A program made the position numbers and the translations under genes. From Longimicrobiales bacterium (GTDB taxonomy: Bacteria > Gemmatimonadota > Gemmatimonadetes > Longimicrobiales > Gaopeijiaceae), in assembly GCA_951828585.1 (NCBI GenBank), contig OX639991.1:1892576-1956575 (forward strand): 64,000 nt of DNA, in the 5' to 3' direction. The notes beneath the pieces were generated by a model. It made no database searches, had not been told where the DNA came from, and worked only from the letters and a program-made list of their open reading frames with translations. Below are positions 13,101 through 21,868 of the stretch, one piece after another (position 1 is the stretch's first letter; each line of letters begins with the position of its first letter).

Positions 13101-13286
13101 GACAAAGCCGGGGACGACTGCCGCTTCTGCGATTTCGCGGAGGTCTGCGGCGTCCGCACCGACAAGTTCGGACGAAACGCGTCGTGCCGGCACGCCGAAT
13201 GGACGGCCCGCAACCTGGGCGTCCTTCCCGAACTCGAGTCTCTCAAGCGCGCGCGCAACTGGGAAGACGAGGAGCCGGTGTTTTGA
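10122..13286 (+). CDS. addB: AddB-like exonuclease subunit with PD-(D/E)XK and Fe-S cluster
   Basis: Subunit of an AddAB-type helicase-nuclease that processes double-strand ends for RecA. 1054 residues. The N-terminal two thirds resemble a degenerate UvrD-like helicase fold without a good Walker A. The C-terminal nuclease shows GFIDRLDD…HVVDYKTG. Four cysteines, Cys755, Cys1000, Cys1003 and Cys1009, have the C…C-x2-C-x5-C spacing of the AddB iron-sulfur staple. The start ATG 10122 overlaps the previous stop. A proline-rich N-terminus is encoded by long C runs, including nine C near 10172. The stop overlaps the addA start (TTGA), and the two genes form the expected complex. Confidence 0.9.
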   Translation: MSQLYLDFDASGPDPTPPPPIPPTSPSILVQELERIARSGGRSRKVLLARTRGEGKELLRQAVVRGTSWVGFEVNTLRPLATEFVARTGAFAGRAIIDAFDEHALVERAIDDAIRSGRGFGFPGLAEKVGFRDAVRHSVAALRLGGIRATSLARGSGTPRSRRQALITAVLRRYEDLLGADNLADNAHVLATAIEILEDDTAPPPLRAPTFLLPGLPDRGLAGRFARALQRRGATLLKTDPVEGLPVPKGILWDVAPPVAPGSFLHAVERHEGPRPQIELFAAGSVQDELRGVLRRAMDLGAHWDEVEIIATDPAVYGSALHALADPLEIPVTFAVGLPVERTRPGRVATAYFQWIENDFQEARFRALVEAGDVTPPRPHHRLPGPRLARSLRRLRIGWGRERHTARIERALKDVEKMRQGRYQTEEQLARRKDRTRDDLRALRALLHPVLAATPDVTGNASPAQVATGVKSLLARTTPGTDTDDTARERLVRQLDRIEATLKRPTDYPAAAAIVKSFLQIRIPAPRAEGLAPWSSASGHLYLTDLAHGGATGRPYTFIVGMDSARFPGSTQEDPLLLDRERWTLGRGELPLAPDRTAETRFNFAQLVARLRSTVFLSYCRWDPGESRELSPAPELLQALRLRQGDPSLNFEHLEHHLGPSESRLPRPELQTNLDEADVWLRALATSDGRLRDGLDAVGRAYPRLGLGMAAAKALDNDEATVHTGFLGTPSPPLSYQDLSGHAFSASRLSDLGACPRRFLLKHVLKAYPPDDPEFDPHCWLNPLERGSLLHKVYEETLRLARDREIDPDNDDFLALALSVVDREGARKLWELPTPSRAVQEWEMNALRDDARSFVEMIRADPPPWIELEMPFGMGDDTTLIDAAGRPVAVRGFIDRLDDHGAELHVVDYKTGGDYGYGGKSGVYNGGRRLQHLIYTLAASAIKGRPAARMEYHFPTRRGENRVRAFETGDLTSGGGLIATLLDGVAAGRFSATDKAGDDCRFCDFAEVCGVRTDKFGRNASCRHAEWTARNLGVLPELESLKRARNWEDEEPVF

Positions 13287-16200
13287 AGGAGGCACGGATA
13301 GATTCACCACCAGCCCCGCGCCCGCCGCCCCTGCGCGAACCCCCCGACCAGGCCTCGCGGCACCGCATCGTGGAGGACCTCGAGCGCAACCTGCTCGTCG
13401 AGGCGGGGGCCGGATCGGGCAAGACCACCTCCCTGGTCGACCGCATGGTGGCCCTGGTGCGGCGCGGCTCCTGCACCGTCGACCGGATCGCGGCGGTCAC
13501 CTTCACCCGCAAGGCGGCCGCGGAGCTGCGGCAGAGATTCCAGGTGACGCTCGAAGCGGCCGCGGCCAAACTCGGACCCGATAACCGCGACCACGCGGTC
13601 CTGCAAAAGGCCATCCGCGACATCGACCTCGCCTTCCTCGGGACCATCCACGCCTTCTGCGCCAAGCTGCTGCGCGAGCGGCCGCTGGAGGCCGGGCTCG
13701 ATCCGGGCTTCCGCGAGGTGCAGGAATCCGAGGCGGACCGCATGAAGCGCCGTTTCTGGGTGGAGTTCCTGGAACGTCTGGCCACGGACGGCGATCCGCG
13801 GCTGGGCGAGCTGGACAGGCTGGGCATCCAGCCCGACCGGCTCGAGGACGCCTTCCGCGAGCTGGTGGAGAACCCGGACGTCGACTTCGGCTTCGAAGCG
13901 CGGGACCCCCCGAACCCGGAGGAGGTCCGCGGCGTGCGCGCCAACTTCGAGGAGCTGCTGGACCGCGCTGAACGGCTCATGCGGGGCCGCGAGCCCCCGG
14001 ACGGATGGGACTCCTTCGGCCGCCGCGTGCGCACCCTCCTCTACTGGCGCCGGTCACTTGACTGGTCAGACCAGTCAGCGTTTTTCGACGCCCTGGCCCG
14101 GGTCCACCTCAAGAAGGGCGGGCTGGTGCAGAAGCGGTGGTCCGACACCGCCCTTGGCAAAGCCGAGGCCAAGCGCCTGTGCGCGGAGTTCGTCGCCTTC
14201 GCGGGGGCGGGTGGCGCGGCGGACAGGGTGCTGCGCGAGTGGTGGGCCTACCGCTATCCCGTCGCCATCGGCGTGGCCAGGGACGCCGCCGACGCCTTCG
14301 CCGCGCAACGGAAGGACCGGGGCGACATCAACTTCCAGGACCTGCTGGTCCACACGGCCGCGCTGCTCCGCGACGACCCCGGGGCGCGCCGCGACCTGGG
14401 CAGGCGCTACCAGCGCGTCCTCGTCGACGAGTTCCAGGACACCGATCCCCTGCAGGCCGAGATCCTGCTGCTGCTCGCCAGCGACCCTGAGACCGGCAAC
14501 GACTGGCGCACCGTGGCGCCCCGCCCCGGCGCTCTCTTCGTCGTCGGCGACCCCAAGCAGAGCATCTACCGCTTCCGGCGCGCCGACATCGCCCTGTACG
14601 AGGTGGTCAAGAAGCGCTTCGAGGTCTTCGGCGATGTCCTGCTCCTCGAGTCCAACTTCCGCTCCCTGCCCGCCATCGAAACGCTGGTCAAGGGCGTTTT
14701 CGACCACGAGGACCGCTTCGCGCGTGAGGACACGGACCGCCAGGCGGCGTTCGCCCCGCTCCTCACGCAACGCGACGATGGTCCCGGATTGCTGGCGGCC
14801 TACACGGTGGCGAGCGGAAGGCAGGATCAGGTCGCCCAGGACGAGGCCGCGCGCATCGCGGCGGAGATCGCCCGCCGGGTCGACGCCGGTGAACGCGAGC
14901 CCGCCGACTTCATGATCCTGACCCGCACCCGCAAGTACCTCCCCGTCTACGCCCATGCCCTTGAGGACCGCAACCTGCCCGTCGAAGTGTCGGGCGCGGG
15001 GGTCGGCTTCGAGGACGAGCTGGCCGCGCTGCTCCTGCTCTTCCGCTGCTTGGAGGACCCCGCGCACCAGCCGCGCGTGCTCGGGACGCTGACGGGTCCG
15101 CTCTTCGGGATCACGCTCGACCGGCTGGTGGCGTACCGGGACGTCGGCGGCCGTTTCGCGATCAACGCCCCGGCCGGGGGCGACGGCGAAGTGGCCGGCG
15201 CGATCAACGTGTTGCATGCGTGGTGGAAGCGAGCGCGCCGCGAGCCCGCGGATGTGACGGCCGAGCGTCTGGTGCGGGAGATCGGACTCTTTCCGCTGGC
15301 GGCGGCGGGCAAGCTGGGGGGACTCCGTGCCGGGGCGCTCGCCTACCTGCTGGACGCGGTGCGCGCCCGTGCCATGGAAGGGGACACCTCGATCGCGGGT
15401 GCCGTGGACGCCATCTCCACCGCGCTGGACTGGGAGGATGCGGAGGCGCCGCTCGTGCCGGGACGCGGCAATTCCGTCCAGGTGATGAACCTCCACCGCG
15501 CGAAGGGGCTCGAGGCGAAGGTGGTCTTCCTGGCGGCGCCCTTCGGGGAAAGCGACTGGCCGCCGCGTATGCGCGTGGCGCGCGACGAGGAGGGGGTGGG
15601 GCATGGCACGATCCCGATGGTGGAGAGGCGCGGGTTCCGGAACGAGATCATCGCGCAGCCGGGGAGCTGGGAGGAGGATCAGATGATCGAGCGCGCCTTC
15701 GAGGCGGCCGAGAAGGTGCGTCTGCTGTATGTGGCCGCGACGCGAGCGAGGGACGAGTTGTGGATTGGGCGGGGGGCGGGGTTGGGGAAGCGGAGCCGGT
15801 CGCCGTGGGAGGCGCTGGAAGAGTGGGTGACGTTGCAGGCCGTGGGGGTGGGGGAGGGTGGGGGGGTCGAGGAGGGTGAGGGGGGGATCGCCAGGCTGGT
15901 GGAATTGCCGCGCGAGGGTGCGCCCGAGCCGGATGTTCTGGATGCCGGGACGGATATGGAGGCGGCGGTTGCGGAGATGGTGGCAGCGGGGGAGCGTACG
16001 CGCCGGCCGACGTACCGTTTGGAGACGGTGACGGGGCGGGCGAAGGGGGTGGACGCGGGTCCGGCCGACTCGGACTCCGCCGTGCGCACCGACGACTTTG
16101 CCCCGGCCACCCTCGACCCCGCCAGCGGCGGCTTCGAATGGGGCAGCGTCGTCCACGCGGTGCTCGCGGCGGTGGGTGAGGGCATGAGCGGTGAGGCCCT

Positions 16201-16624
16201 CGCGGAGCTGGCCCGTGACCTGCTCATCGAATTCGAGCGTCCGGTGGACAGCGCTGGTTCGCCCACCGAGCTGCGGGCCATTCTCGCACTGGTGGAGGCG
16301 GTGCGCGCCTCGGCCGTGTGGCGGCGCGCCATGGAGAGCGACGAACGTTACACCGAGGTGCCGTTCGCGGTGAACCTGCGGGCGGCCGGTGGGGAACCCG
16401 AGGTGCTGGAGGGCGTGATCGACCTGGTCTTCCTTGAGAACGGCCACTGGGTCGTCGCGGACTACAAGACGGACAGCGGCGAGGATCCCGAGTTCGAGGA
16501 GCGGGTGGGGCGGTATCGCGCCCAGGTGGACCTGTATGGTGAGTGTTGGGAGAGGTTGACGGGTGAGGTGGTGGGGGAGCGGGTGTTGGTGTTTACGGCG
16601 CAGGGGAGGGTGGAGGGGTGGTGA
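13283..16624 (+). CDS. addA: AddA-like UvrD-family helicase-nuclease
   Basis: ATP-driven 3'-5' helicase with nuclease domain, partner of the AddB-like protein. From TTG 13283 it is 1113 residues; GTG 13370 is a shorter alternative. Superfamily 1 motifs in order: EAGAGSGKTT (Lys47), TFTRKAAAELRQRF, GTIHAFCAKLLRE, VDEFQDTDPLQAEI, VVGDPKQSIYRFRRAD, ESNFRSLPAIE, MNLHRAKGLEAKVV and LLYVAATRARDELW. A C-terminal PD-(D/E)XK nuclease reads EGVIDLVF…VVADYKTD. The reading frame stays open far upstream inside addB, but that part is not coding. A palindrome resembling a toxin-antitoxin operator lies inside the gene at 14059-14077. Confidence 0.93.
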   Translation: MKEARIDSPPAPRPPPLREPPDQASRHRIVEDLERNLLVEAGAGSGKTTSLVDRMVALVRRGSCTVDRIAAVTFTRKAAAELRQRFQVTLEAAAAKLGPDNRDHAVLQKAIRDIDLAFLGTIHAFCAKLLRERPLEAGLDPGFREVQESEADRMKRRFWVEFLERLATDGDPRLGELDRLGIQPDRLEDAFRELVENPDVDFGFEARDPPNPEEVRGVRANFEELLDRAERLMRGREPPDGWDSFGRRVRTLLYWRRSLDWSDQSAFFDALARVHLKKGGLVQKRWSDTALGKAEAKRLCAEFVAFAGAGGAADRVLREWWAYRYPVAIGVARDAADAFAAQRKDRGDINFQDLLVHTAALLRDDPGARRDLGRRYQRVLVDEFQDTDPLQAEILLLLASDPETGNDWRTVAPRPGALFVVGDPKQSIYRFRRADIALYEVVKKRFEVFGDVLLLESNFRSLPAIETLVKGVFDHEDRFAREDTDRQAAFAPLLTQRDDGPGLLAAYTVASGRQDQVAQDEAARIAAEIARRVDAGEREPADFMILTRTRKYLPVYAHALEDRNLPVEVSGAGVGFEDELAALLLLFRCLEDPAHQPRVLGTLTGPLFGITLDRLVAYRDVGGRFAINAPAGGDGEVAGAINVLHAWWKRARREPADVTAERLVREIGLFPLAAAGKLGGLRAGALAYLLDAVRARAMEGDTSIAGAVDAISTALDWEDAEAPLVPGRGNSVQVMNLHRAKGLEAKVVFLAAPFGESDWPPRMRVARDEEGVGHGTIPMVERRGFRNEIIAQPGSWEEDQMIERAFEAAEKVRLLYVAATRARDELWIGRGAGLGKRSRSPWEALEEWVTLQAVGVGEGGGVEEGEGGIARLVELPREGAPEPDVLDAGTDMEAAVAEMVAAGERTRRPTYRLETVTGRAKGVDAGPADSDSAVRTDDFAPATLDPASGGFEWGSVVHAVLAAVGEGMSGEALAELARDLLIEFERPVDSAGSPTELRAILALVEAVRASAVWRRAMESDERYTEVPFAVNLRAAGGEPEVLEGVIDLVFLENGHWVVADYKTDSGEDPEFEERVGRYRAQVDLYGECWERLTGEVVGERVLVFTAQGRVEGW

Positions 16625-16872
16625 GGGGGCGCCGGATCGGTTCCAGGCGCAGGATGACCCGAGAATCCGGAAGACGTGACAAATCGGGAGTCTTGTGTGC
16701 TCTTAAGGGTAGATCGTGATAGTCCGAAGCGCGCCGGACCGCCATGGTCGCTCGGCATGGGAGCGTTCTCGCCGGGTTGGAGCCCATGGCATTGGCCGGG
16801 CCGACAGGTAGTGAGCACACGCAGCCACTCTAACGACGGAGGAAGACGATGATGGAGACCAGAGGAATCACA

Positions 16873-17127
16873 ATGAAGACACGAGGCGCGGTACGGGTCT
16901 TGGCGTCGCTGGCGCTCTTGGGCGTACTGCTGACGTGGACGGGCCAGAGACCGGCCGAGGCGGAGGCCGCGCTGAACTGCACCAACTTCCAGGACTGGCA
17001 TGAGGTCGACGGGTTCTTCAAGTTGTTTTGGGCCGGTGACGATCCTGAACACCGGCACGACAGTGCCGGCAGCCTCCACCCTAACGACTATGAGCTCTTG
17101 CGAATTGTCAACCTGCCTTATTCATGA
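16873..17127 (+). pseudogene. Small secreted protein cut by an insertion sequence
   Basis: Starts at ATG 16873 (or ATG 16849) with a good signal peptide (VLASLALLGVLLTW…AEA) followed by a short mature part beginning LNCTNFQDWHE. The last four residues or so are encoded by the terminal inverted repeat of the IS1380-family element that begins at 17116, so the natural C-terminus is missing. No continuation is seen on the far side of the element. I do not recognise the family. The window's other small exported protein (51929) also lies before a beta-propeller gene, so this may be the remnant of such a pair. Confidence 0.6.
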
Positions 17128-18876
17128 ATTCGCGAGTCGAGGGCAAGGTAGGGGGCTGAGAGGCCTCTCACAACCCCGATGGCGGGTCGGGGGCGGTTCC
17201 GGGGGCCAAAAACAGGCGTTTCGAGTCCGAAAAGGTTAGTTTGTTCGACCGAACCGAGCCGGTTTCCGGCGCTTGGAGACACCTCGGCGTCCTTGCGGCC
17301 GCCGGGGCCGGGAAAGGGTTCGGCGCCTGGCGGCGCCCGCGCTATCCGGAGGGCCCGTGCAGGGTCGCGAGCCCGCGGGCGAGCATGCGCCAGTGCGCCG
17401 ACGCGCCTCCGATGGTCATCGTAATCCGGCGGCCCGATACGGTGAAGCGCGCCGGGGTGCGGAGCACGCGGTCCGCGAGACGCCGCAGGCTCCAGCCGGT
17501 TCCGGTCATGCGCTCCAGCACGGCGCGCTGGACGTGCATGATCTGGTAGCCGAAGCCTGCGAGCAGCAGGCGCACCTGGTTGCACGCGAAGGGGTCCACA
17601 CCCTTCTCGCGCTTCGCGATCTTCTTGCCCCGGTAGTGGCTCTTGCGGCGCGACGTGGACGACAGGGCCGGGGAGACGACGCTCATCAGCTCGCCCAGGT
17701 GGCCCTCCGCCTTGCCGCGCTTGCGGTACAGCGCCAGGAGGTCCTCGCCGGACATCTCCTCCGACGGCATCGAGGTCAGCAGCCAGAAGCAGCGCGGGAT
17801 GAGTTCGCCCGGCCGCTCGACGACGACCTGCACGACCCGGCGGGAACGGGACCACGACCCGGCCCGGTAGGACGACTCGCAAACCCAGGTGCGGGGCTCG
17901 CCGCCGGGCGCCCCGTTGTTCAGCGCATCCCAGACCACGGCGTCCATGGCCGGCAGCGCCAGGCGCTTCAGCACGGCGTTGTTGCGCACCCGGGCCACGT
18001 AGTGCGTGCCCCGCTCCTCCAGCGCCGCCATCAGCGGCTCGCCGGGATATCCCGCGTCGAAGCGCACCGCTGCCTTCCCGCACAGATGCCGCTCCGCCCG
18101 CTCCAGCACCTCGAGGACGAACTCCAGCCCGCCGTCCGCCGTGTGCACCTGCCCCTCGCGCAGCCGCAGATCCAGGATGTCGCCCGTCTCCCCCGCCGCC
18201 GCCACGATCGGATGATACACGCGCCGGTGATAGTAGCCGTTCCACGCGCTGCCCGGCTGTTCCCCATGGACCTCGACCGGCAGGCTGTCGATGTCGATCA
18301 CCAGCGTCTTCGGACGCCGCCGGCCGCCCATCGCCTTCAGCCGCCACCCCGCCAGCCGCTGCAACCCCTCGCGCAGCACCTCGACGCCCTCCTTCGCCGA
18401 CCACGCCGCCACCCGCCGCGACAGCGTCGGCTGCGAGGGCAGGCACCCGCCCTCGCCCAGCGGAGCCGTGCCCGCCCGGTCGCCGGTGGCCAGCCGCAGC
18501 GCCGGATCGTCGCGCAGCTCCGTCGCGTCGCCATGGTCCCGGCGGCCCTGCCCCGCCAGCAGCAGAAGCGTCCGCGCCAGCCGCCTCTGAGAATGCCGGA
18601 TCCGGCGCCCGTCCCGCTTGTCCGGCAGCCCCTCCGCCAGAAACCGCGCCACCCTGCTGCGCCGCAGCAGCTCGCGCCCCGTCAGAGCCCCCGAATCCCC
18701 CGTGATCCGGTCCCGGCCGGACCCAATCCTGATCGACCTGTTGAAGCTGAACGGCGCATCCATTATCTTCACCCCCGACGTGATGGCTGGCAGGTGCTCG
18801 CGATCCTTCTAACACTCTGAATCTAAAGCACTTGCCGCCTCACGTCGCCTCGCCTCCCGGCCATTCGTGAATAAGG
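17116..18876 (-). mobile_element. IS1380-family insertion sequence
   Basis: Element of about 1761 bp bounded by imperfect inverted repeats: CCTTATTCATGAAT at 17116-17129 and ATTCGTGAATAAGG at 18863-18876 (13 of 14 pair). One transposase gene fills most of it. The bases flanking the two ends (CCTG on the left, GGGG on the right) are not a target duplication. That suggests a deletion or recombination after insertion. It interrupts a small secreted-protein gene on the left. Confidence 0.88.
17342..18772 (-). CDS. IS1380-family transposase
   Basis: DDE transposase of 476 residues, apparently intact, from the ATG whose complement lies at 18770-18772; a second ATG three codons in is possible. Family signs are the first catalytic Asp in VIDIDSLPVEVHGEQ followed by WNGYYHRRVYHPIVA, the second Asp in VRFDAGYPGEPLM, and the glutamate region YRKRGKAEGHLGEL. 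The C-terminal section carries the Arg/Lys-rich SRRKSHYRGKK segment common in this family. It lies inside 13/14-matching terminal inverted repeats. With an undamaged frame and both ends present, the element may still be active. Confidence 0.92.
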   Translation of the reverse strand: MKIMDAPFSFNRSIRIGSGRDRITGDSGALTGRELLRRSRVARFLAEGLPDKRDGRRIRHSQRRLARTLLLLAGQGRRDHGDATELRDDPALRLATGDRAGTAPLGEGGCLPSQPTLSRRVAAWSAKEGVEVLREGLQRLAGWRLKAMGGRRRPKTLVIDIDSLPVEVHGEQPGSAWNGYYHRRVYHPIVAAAGETGDILDLRLREGQVHTADGGLEFVLEVLERAERHLCGKAAVRFDAGYPGEPLMAALEERGTHYVARVRNNAVLKRLALPAMDAVVWDALNNGAPGGEPRTWVCESSYRAGSWSRSRRVVQVVVERPGELIPRCFWLLTSMPSEEMSGEDLLALYRKRGKAEGHLGELMSVVSPALSSTSRRKSHYRGKKIAKREKGVDPFACNQVRLLLAGFGYQIMHVQRAVLERMTGTGWSLRRLADRVLRTPARFTVSGRRITMTIGGASAHWRMLARGLATLHGPSG

Positions 18877-18986
18877 GGGGGTCAAAGCAGTTGGATACCA
18901 ACACACAGAAATGCTGGAGCATCACACGATCCCGTCCGGCGAACACGGGGATGCGGACACTTGTACCGGGATGCCCTGAGATCCCG

Positions 18987-20150
18987 ATGCGAAAGGCGAC
19001 ACTCTTCTCGGCGTGCGCGTTGATTTTTCCTTTCAGCTTCGCCCTGTACGATGCCGTTGTCGGTCATTCCGCTCACGCACCTTGCCCCCGCAATTCTCCT
19101 CAGTCCTTCGATCCGGGAAGGGTCGCGGTGATCGCGGACGGAGATCCTCCTTGCCACCTCGTGTTCCGTCCGACGGGGATTCGGTTGCGGGCGGTCCCCG
19201 ATGGTTCCAGGCCGGATCCGGGAACGATGGTGGTTCGGGACTCGCAAGGCCGCTTGTACACGGCGAACGCACCGGGCTGGGAAGCCGTGATCAGTGTATG
19301 GGATCCAGGCGGGGAATATGTCAGCTCTTTCGGACGACCCGGCGAAGGGCCTGGGGAGCTGAGTGGGAGATTGAACATCTTCCTCGATGGGCAGGACCGT
19401 CTCCATGTCCGGGACAATTCGCTAAGCTGGTCGGTTTTTTCGTCAGGACATGAGTTTCTTTGGCGCGTATCGGCCAATGCGATGCAAGGATTGGTGCGCA
19501 CGACGGCCATTCTCGACAACGGGATGGCCCTGACCAGTAACGACGGGTATGCTGACAGGACCCGGTACTTTCACCTCGTGGACTCCACCGGTGCCCTGTA
19601 CCGAACATTCGCGCCGGTCGGGGATGAGGTGTCCGGTGCGGGAGTCTCTCTTTGGCGAACCCTCGCCTACGGGGGAGGCGACACCTTTTGGGCGGGCCCG
19701 GTACTGGGCGATCCGAGGGGATACCTTCTTGAGGAGTGGGGGCTCGACGGCACATTGCGGCGGGCCTTTCGCCGCGAAGCCTCCTGGTTCGATCCGCGCG
19801 ATGAGGAAAACAGGGTGGCAGTGGAATACCTCCACATCGATGAAAGTGGGCTCTTGTACGTCGTTGTCATCCGTGCGACTGAGGGGTTTGCCGAAGCGAT
19901 GAAGAAGGCCCGGCGCTTGGGCCAGCGCCTGACCAGGGAAGAGAGGTCGGCGTTGACGGAAGCCGTCGTCGAAATAATCGACACGCGAAGCGGAGAGCTT
20001 CTTGCCTCCGAGGTCTACCCGGTGTCCGAGGCCAGGGAACTGGTTCCGACGCAACTCTTCCGCGGCATAATGCAGGGGGCGGTTTACCGGGAGGGACGGG
20101 ACGGCATCCCCTCGGTGACTATCGTGTCGGTCGATCTGGAGGCGCGGTGA
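18987..20150 (+). CDS. 6-bladed beta-propeller exported protein
   Basis: Predicted secreted beta-propeller of 387 residues. ATG 18987 starts a signal peptide (LFSACALIFPFSFALYDAVV); ATG 18951 is an in-frame alternative, and the frame's first ATG at 18867 lies in the IS end. Propeller features include VRDSQGRLYTANAPG, ISVWDPGGEYVSSFGRPGEGPGEL and a repeated blade LNIFLDGQDRLHVRDNS, the 'G-x-GPG-E' signature seen in several proteins of this window. Function is unknown; such proteins may bind ligands at the cell surface. The following lipoprotein gene starts 52 bases downstream. The IS element lies just upstream and may have replaced its native promoter. Confidence 0.75.
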   Translation: MRKATLFSACALIFPFSFALYDAVVGHSAHAPCPRNSPQSFDPGRVAVIADGDPPCHLVFRPTGIRLRAVPDGSRPDPGTMVVRDSQGRLYTANAPGWEAVISVWDPGGEYVSSFGRPGEGPGELSGRLNIFLDGQDRLHVRDNSLSWSVFSSGHEFLWRVSANAMQGLVRTTAILDNGMALTSNDGYADRTRYFHLVDSTGALYRTFAPVGDEVSGAGVSLWRTLAYGGGDTFWAGPVLGDPRGYLLEEWGLDGTLRRAFRREASWFDPRDEENRVAVEYLHIDESGLLYVVVIRATEGFAEAMKKARRLGQRLTREERSALTEAVVEIIDTRSGELLASEVYPVSEARELVPTQLFRGIMQGAVYREGRDGIPSVTIVSVDLEAR

Positions 20151-20202
20151 AGAGGGGTTGCGAACGGCACGGCCCAAGCGGTCCGACGCTGGAGACCGAC
20201 TG

Positions 20203-21426
20203 ATGAGACTATTGCCGGTACGTGCAACTTGGCAGGTTCTTTGCGTGGCGTCCTGGGTTCTTACAGGATGTGCGGGTGGTGCGCGGGACACGCAGGCGGG
20301 ACCGTTCGGCTGGAGTGGCCCCATCGAGGCTAGGGAAGTCAAGCAGTGGTCGGCCCAAAGTCTGGAGGAGGCACCCCGGTGGGAGATGACCGAGCCACCC
20401 GCCTTCGTGGTGGTACCCGACTCGGTGTTGACTCCAGACGGGAAAGGCGCTCAGCGTTATGTTGCGGGAGCGGTAGCTACGGTCGACGAAAAGGTCGTTC
20501 TTCTCACGGCCCCCACCGGACCGGACTCCATCCTATTGCACATCGTTGATGTCGTGACCGGAGAGGAAACTAGAGTACCCGCCCCAGCGGGAGTCGATGG
20601 CGAGTCGCTCATGTGGGCTGACTTGACCATGTCCGCCCACGGTCACGGAGTCTTGTTGCTAGGGTCGACACGCTCCGAATACCGCGTCAGCAGACGTGAT
20701 CGGACCGAAGGCGTGTGGTTCGCCACGTCGGATGGAGAGTTTGGGCGGCCAGCAAGCCACGTCGATTTGGTAGGCCCGCTCCAGGGAGTGCTTTCGGACG
20801 GATCGCTGGTCGTTCGTTCCAGTGGCTGGACCCGCACCACCGACACTACGGTGATCGCCTCCACCCTGTTGGTCAAACCGATGCCCGCAGACCAGCCGCT
20901 CCCTCGCTCCCATTCGCCGGAGCTGGTATTCGAAACCGCAAGAGTTCGAGACCCTGACGCCGACTATCCGGTCTCCTTCCACTGGGCGCACGATCCGTAT
21001 CGGGCAACTGGCGTAGCCGATGACATTATCTGGACCGTCCCCACCGAGCGGCCCGAAATCGTCGGCCTGGACCGTTCCGGCCAAGTGCTGCTCAGGGTCG
21101 AGTGGGATGCCGGTGACCGCTCGATCCCGACAGACGCGTCCGATGAAGTGAGAAAAGGGCTACGTGGACTAACGCGCTTCCCGGCCGCGAGGCGCCTCGT
21201 GGTGGGCACCCATGGCCTGCTACATGTACAGCGGGTCGCGTGGCGCGACGGCCAACCACAAATCGGCCCCGAGTGGTTGGTGTTCACTCCAACGGGGGAT
21301 TTGGTAGCCAGCGTCGACATTCCCCGGAACCTGGAGGTGATGGCGTTCGGCCCAGGGTCCGTCATCGCTAAGACTCGGGACGAGGACGGCGTCTTGGAGA
21401 TCCGCGTTTACGCGCTAAGGAAGTAG
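20203..21426 (+). CDS. Lipoprotein of unknown function, probably propeller-like
   Basis: From ATG 20203 the 407-residue product has a lipoprotein signal with lipobox VLTGC; the TTG at 20158 would add a polar stretch before it. The rest is beta-rich, with repeated hydrophobic strands (VDEKVVLLTAPTG, ILLHIVDVVTGEE, GHGVLLLGSTRSEY, LLHVQRVAWRDGQ) that look like propeller blades. I do not recognise a named family. It follows the 18987 propeller protein on the same strand with a 52-base gap, so the two are probably co-transcribed and may work together outside the cell membrane. Confidence 0.65.
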   Translation: MRLLPVRATWQVLCVASWVLTGCAGGARDTQAGPFGWSGPIEAREVKQWSAQSLEEAPRWEMTEPPAFVVVPDSVLTPDGKGAQRYVAGAVATVDEKVVLLTAPTGPDSILLHIVDVVTGEETRVPAPAGVDGESLMWADLTMSAHGHGVLLLGSTRSEYRVSRRDRTEGVWFATSDGEFGRPASHVDLVGPLQGVLSDGSLVVRSSGWTRTTDTTVIASTLLVKPMPADQPLPRSHSPELVFETARVRDPDADYPVSFHWAHDPYRATGVADDIIWTVPTERPEIVGLDRSGQVLLRVEWDAGDRSIPTDASDEVRKGLRGLTRFPAARRLVVGTHGLLHVQRVAWRDGQPQIGPEWLVFTPTGDLVASVDIPRNLEVMAFGPGSVIAKTRDEDGVLEIRVYALRK

Positions 21427-21868
21427 GCTGGCGGGTCGGCGGTGGACTCTTGAAGCGGTGGCAGGAATCGTGAACGCAGGTGGTCCGACCTCGAGTTTCC
21501 ACGGCTTCAGGGTCCGAACCCGGCTATGCTTGCCGACGGTAGCTTTCTCGGTGCTCCAGTAGTCCACACCATCGCGGTACGGATTCAATCTTGGGTGCAG
21601 GTCGGTTCCGCCGCCTCGATAGGAAACGGCGGCTCTTGAAGGTGCCGCATCGGGGAGTTCGGCGGCATTTCTGGGGCGAACGCCGAAAACCGCAACGGAG
21701 GTGTTGACCCTCCGAAAACGGGGCCGAATCAGCCCGATTTCCCCCTCTTCGGACACCGGAATGCCGTTTTGTCGGAAAATGACCCCCCATGTCGGGCCCA
21801 ACCGGACCCTTAAAGGGATGAAGGCCTGCGGAAGAAGGTCGAACGGCTTGGCGACATGGGAGGCTCCG
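21427..21868. other. Intergenic region before the sigma-factor gene
   Basis: No convincing gene in 442 bases. Open frames on both strands show no recognisable protein. An 11-bp inverted repeat CCCTTAAAGGG at 21807-21817 lies about 50 bases before the ECF sigma-factor start and could be a regulatory site or part of its promoter. Confidence 0.4.

Noticed and set aside
11183-13282. Very long open frame before addA (apparent 1813-residue protein)
   Set aside because: The first 700 codons are a shadow of addB in another frame, Arg/Pro-rich with no domain; real addA similarity begins near 13283.
16624-16872. Possible terminator after addA
   Set aside because: No inverted repeat with a T-run was found in this intergenic stretch.
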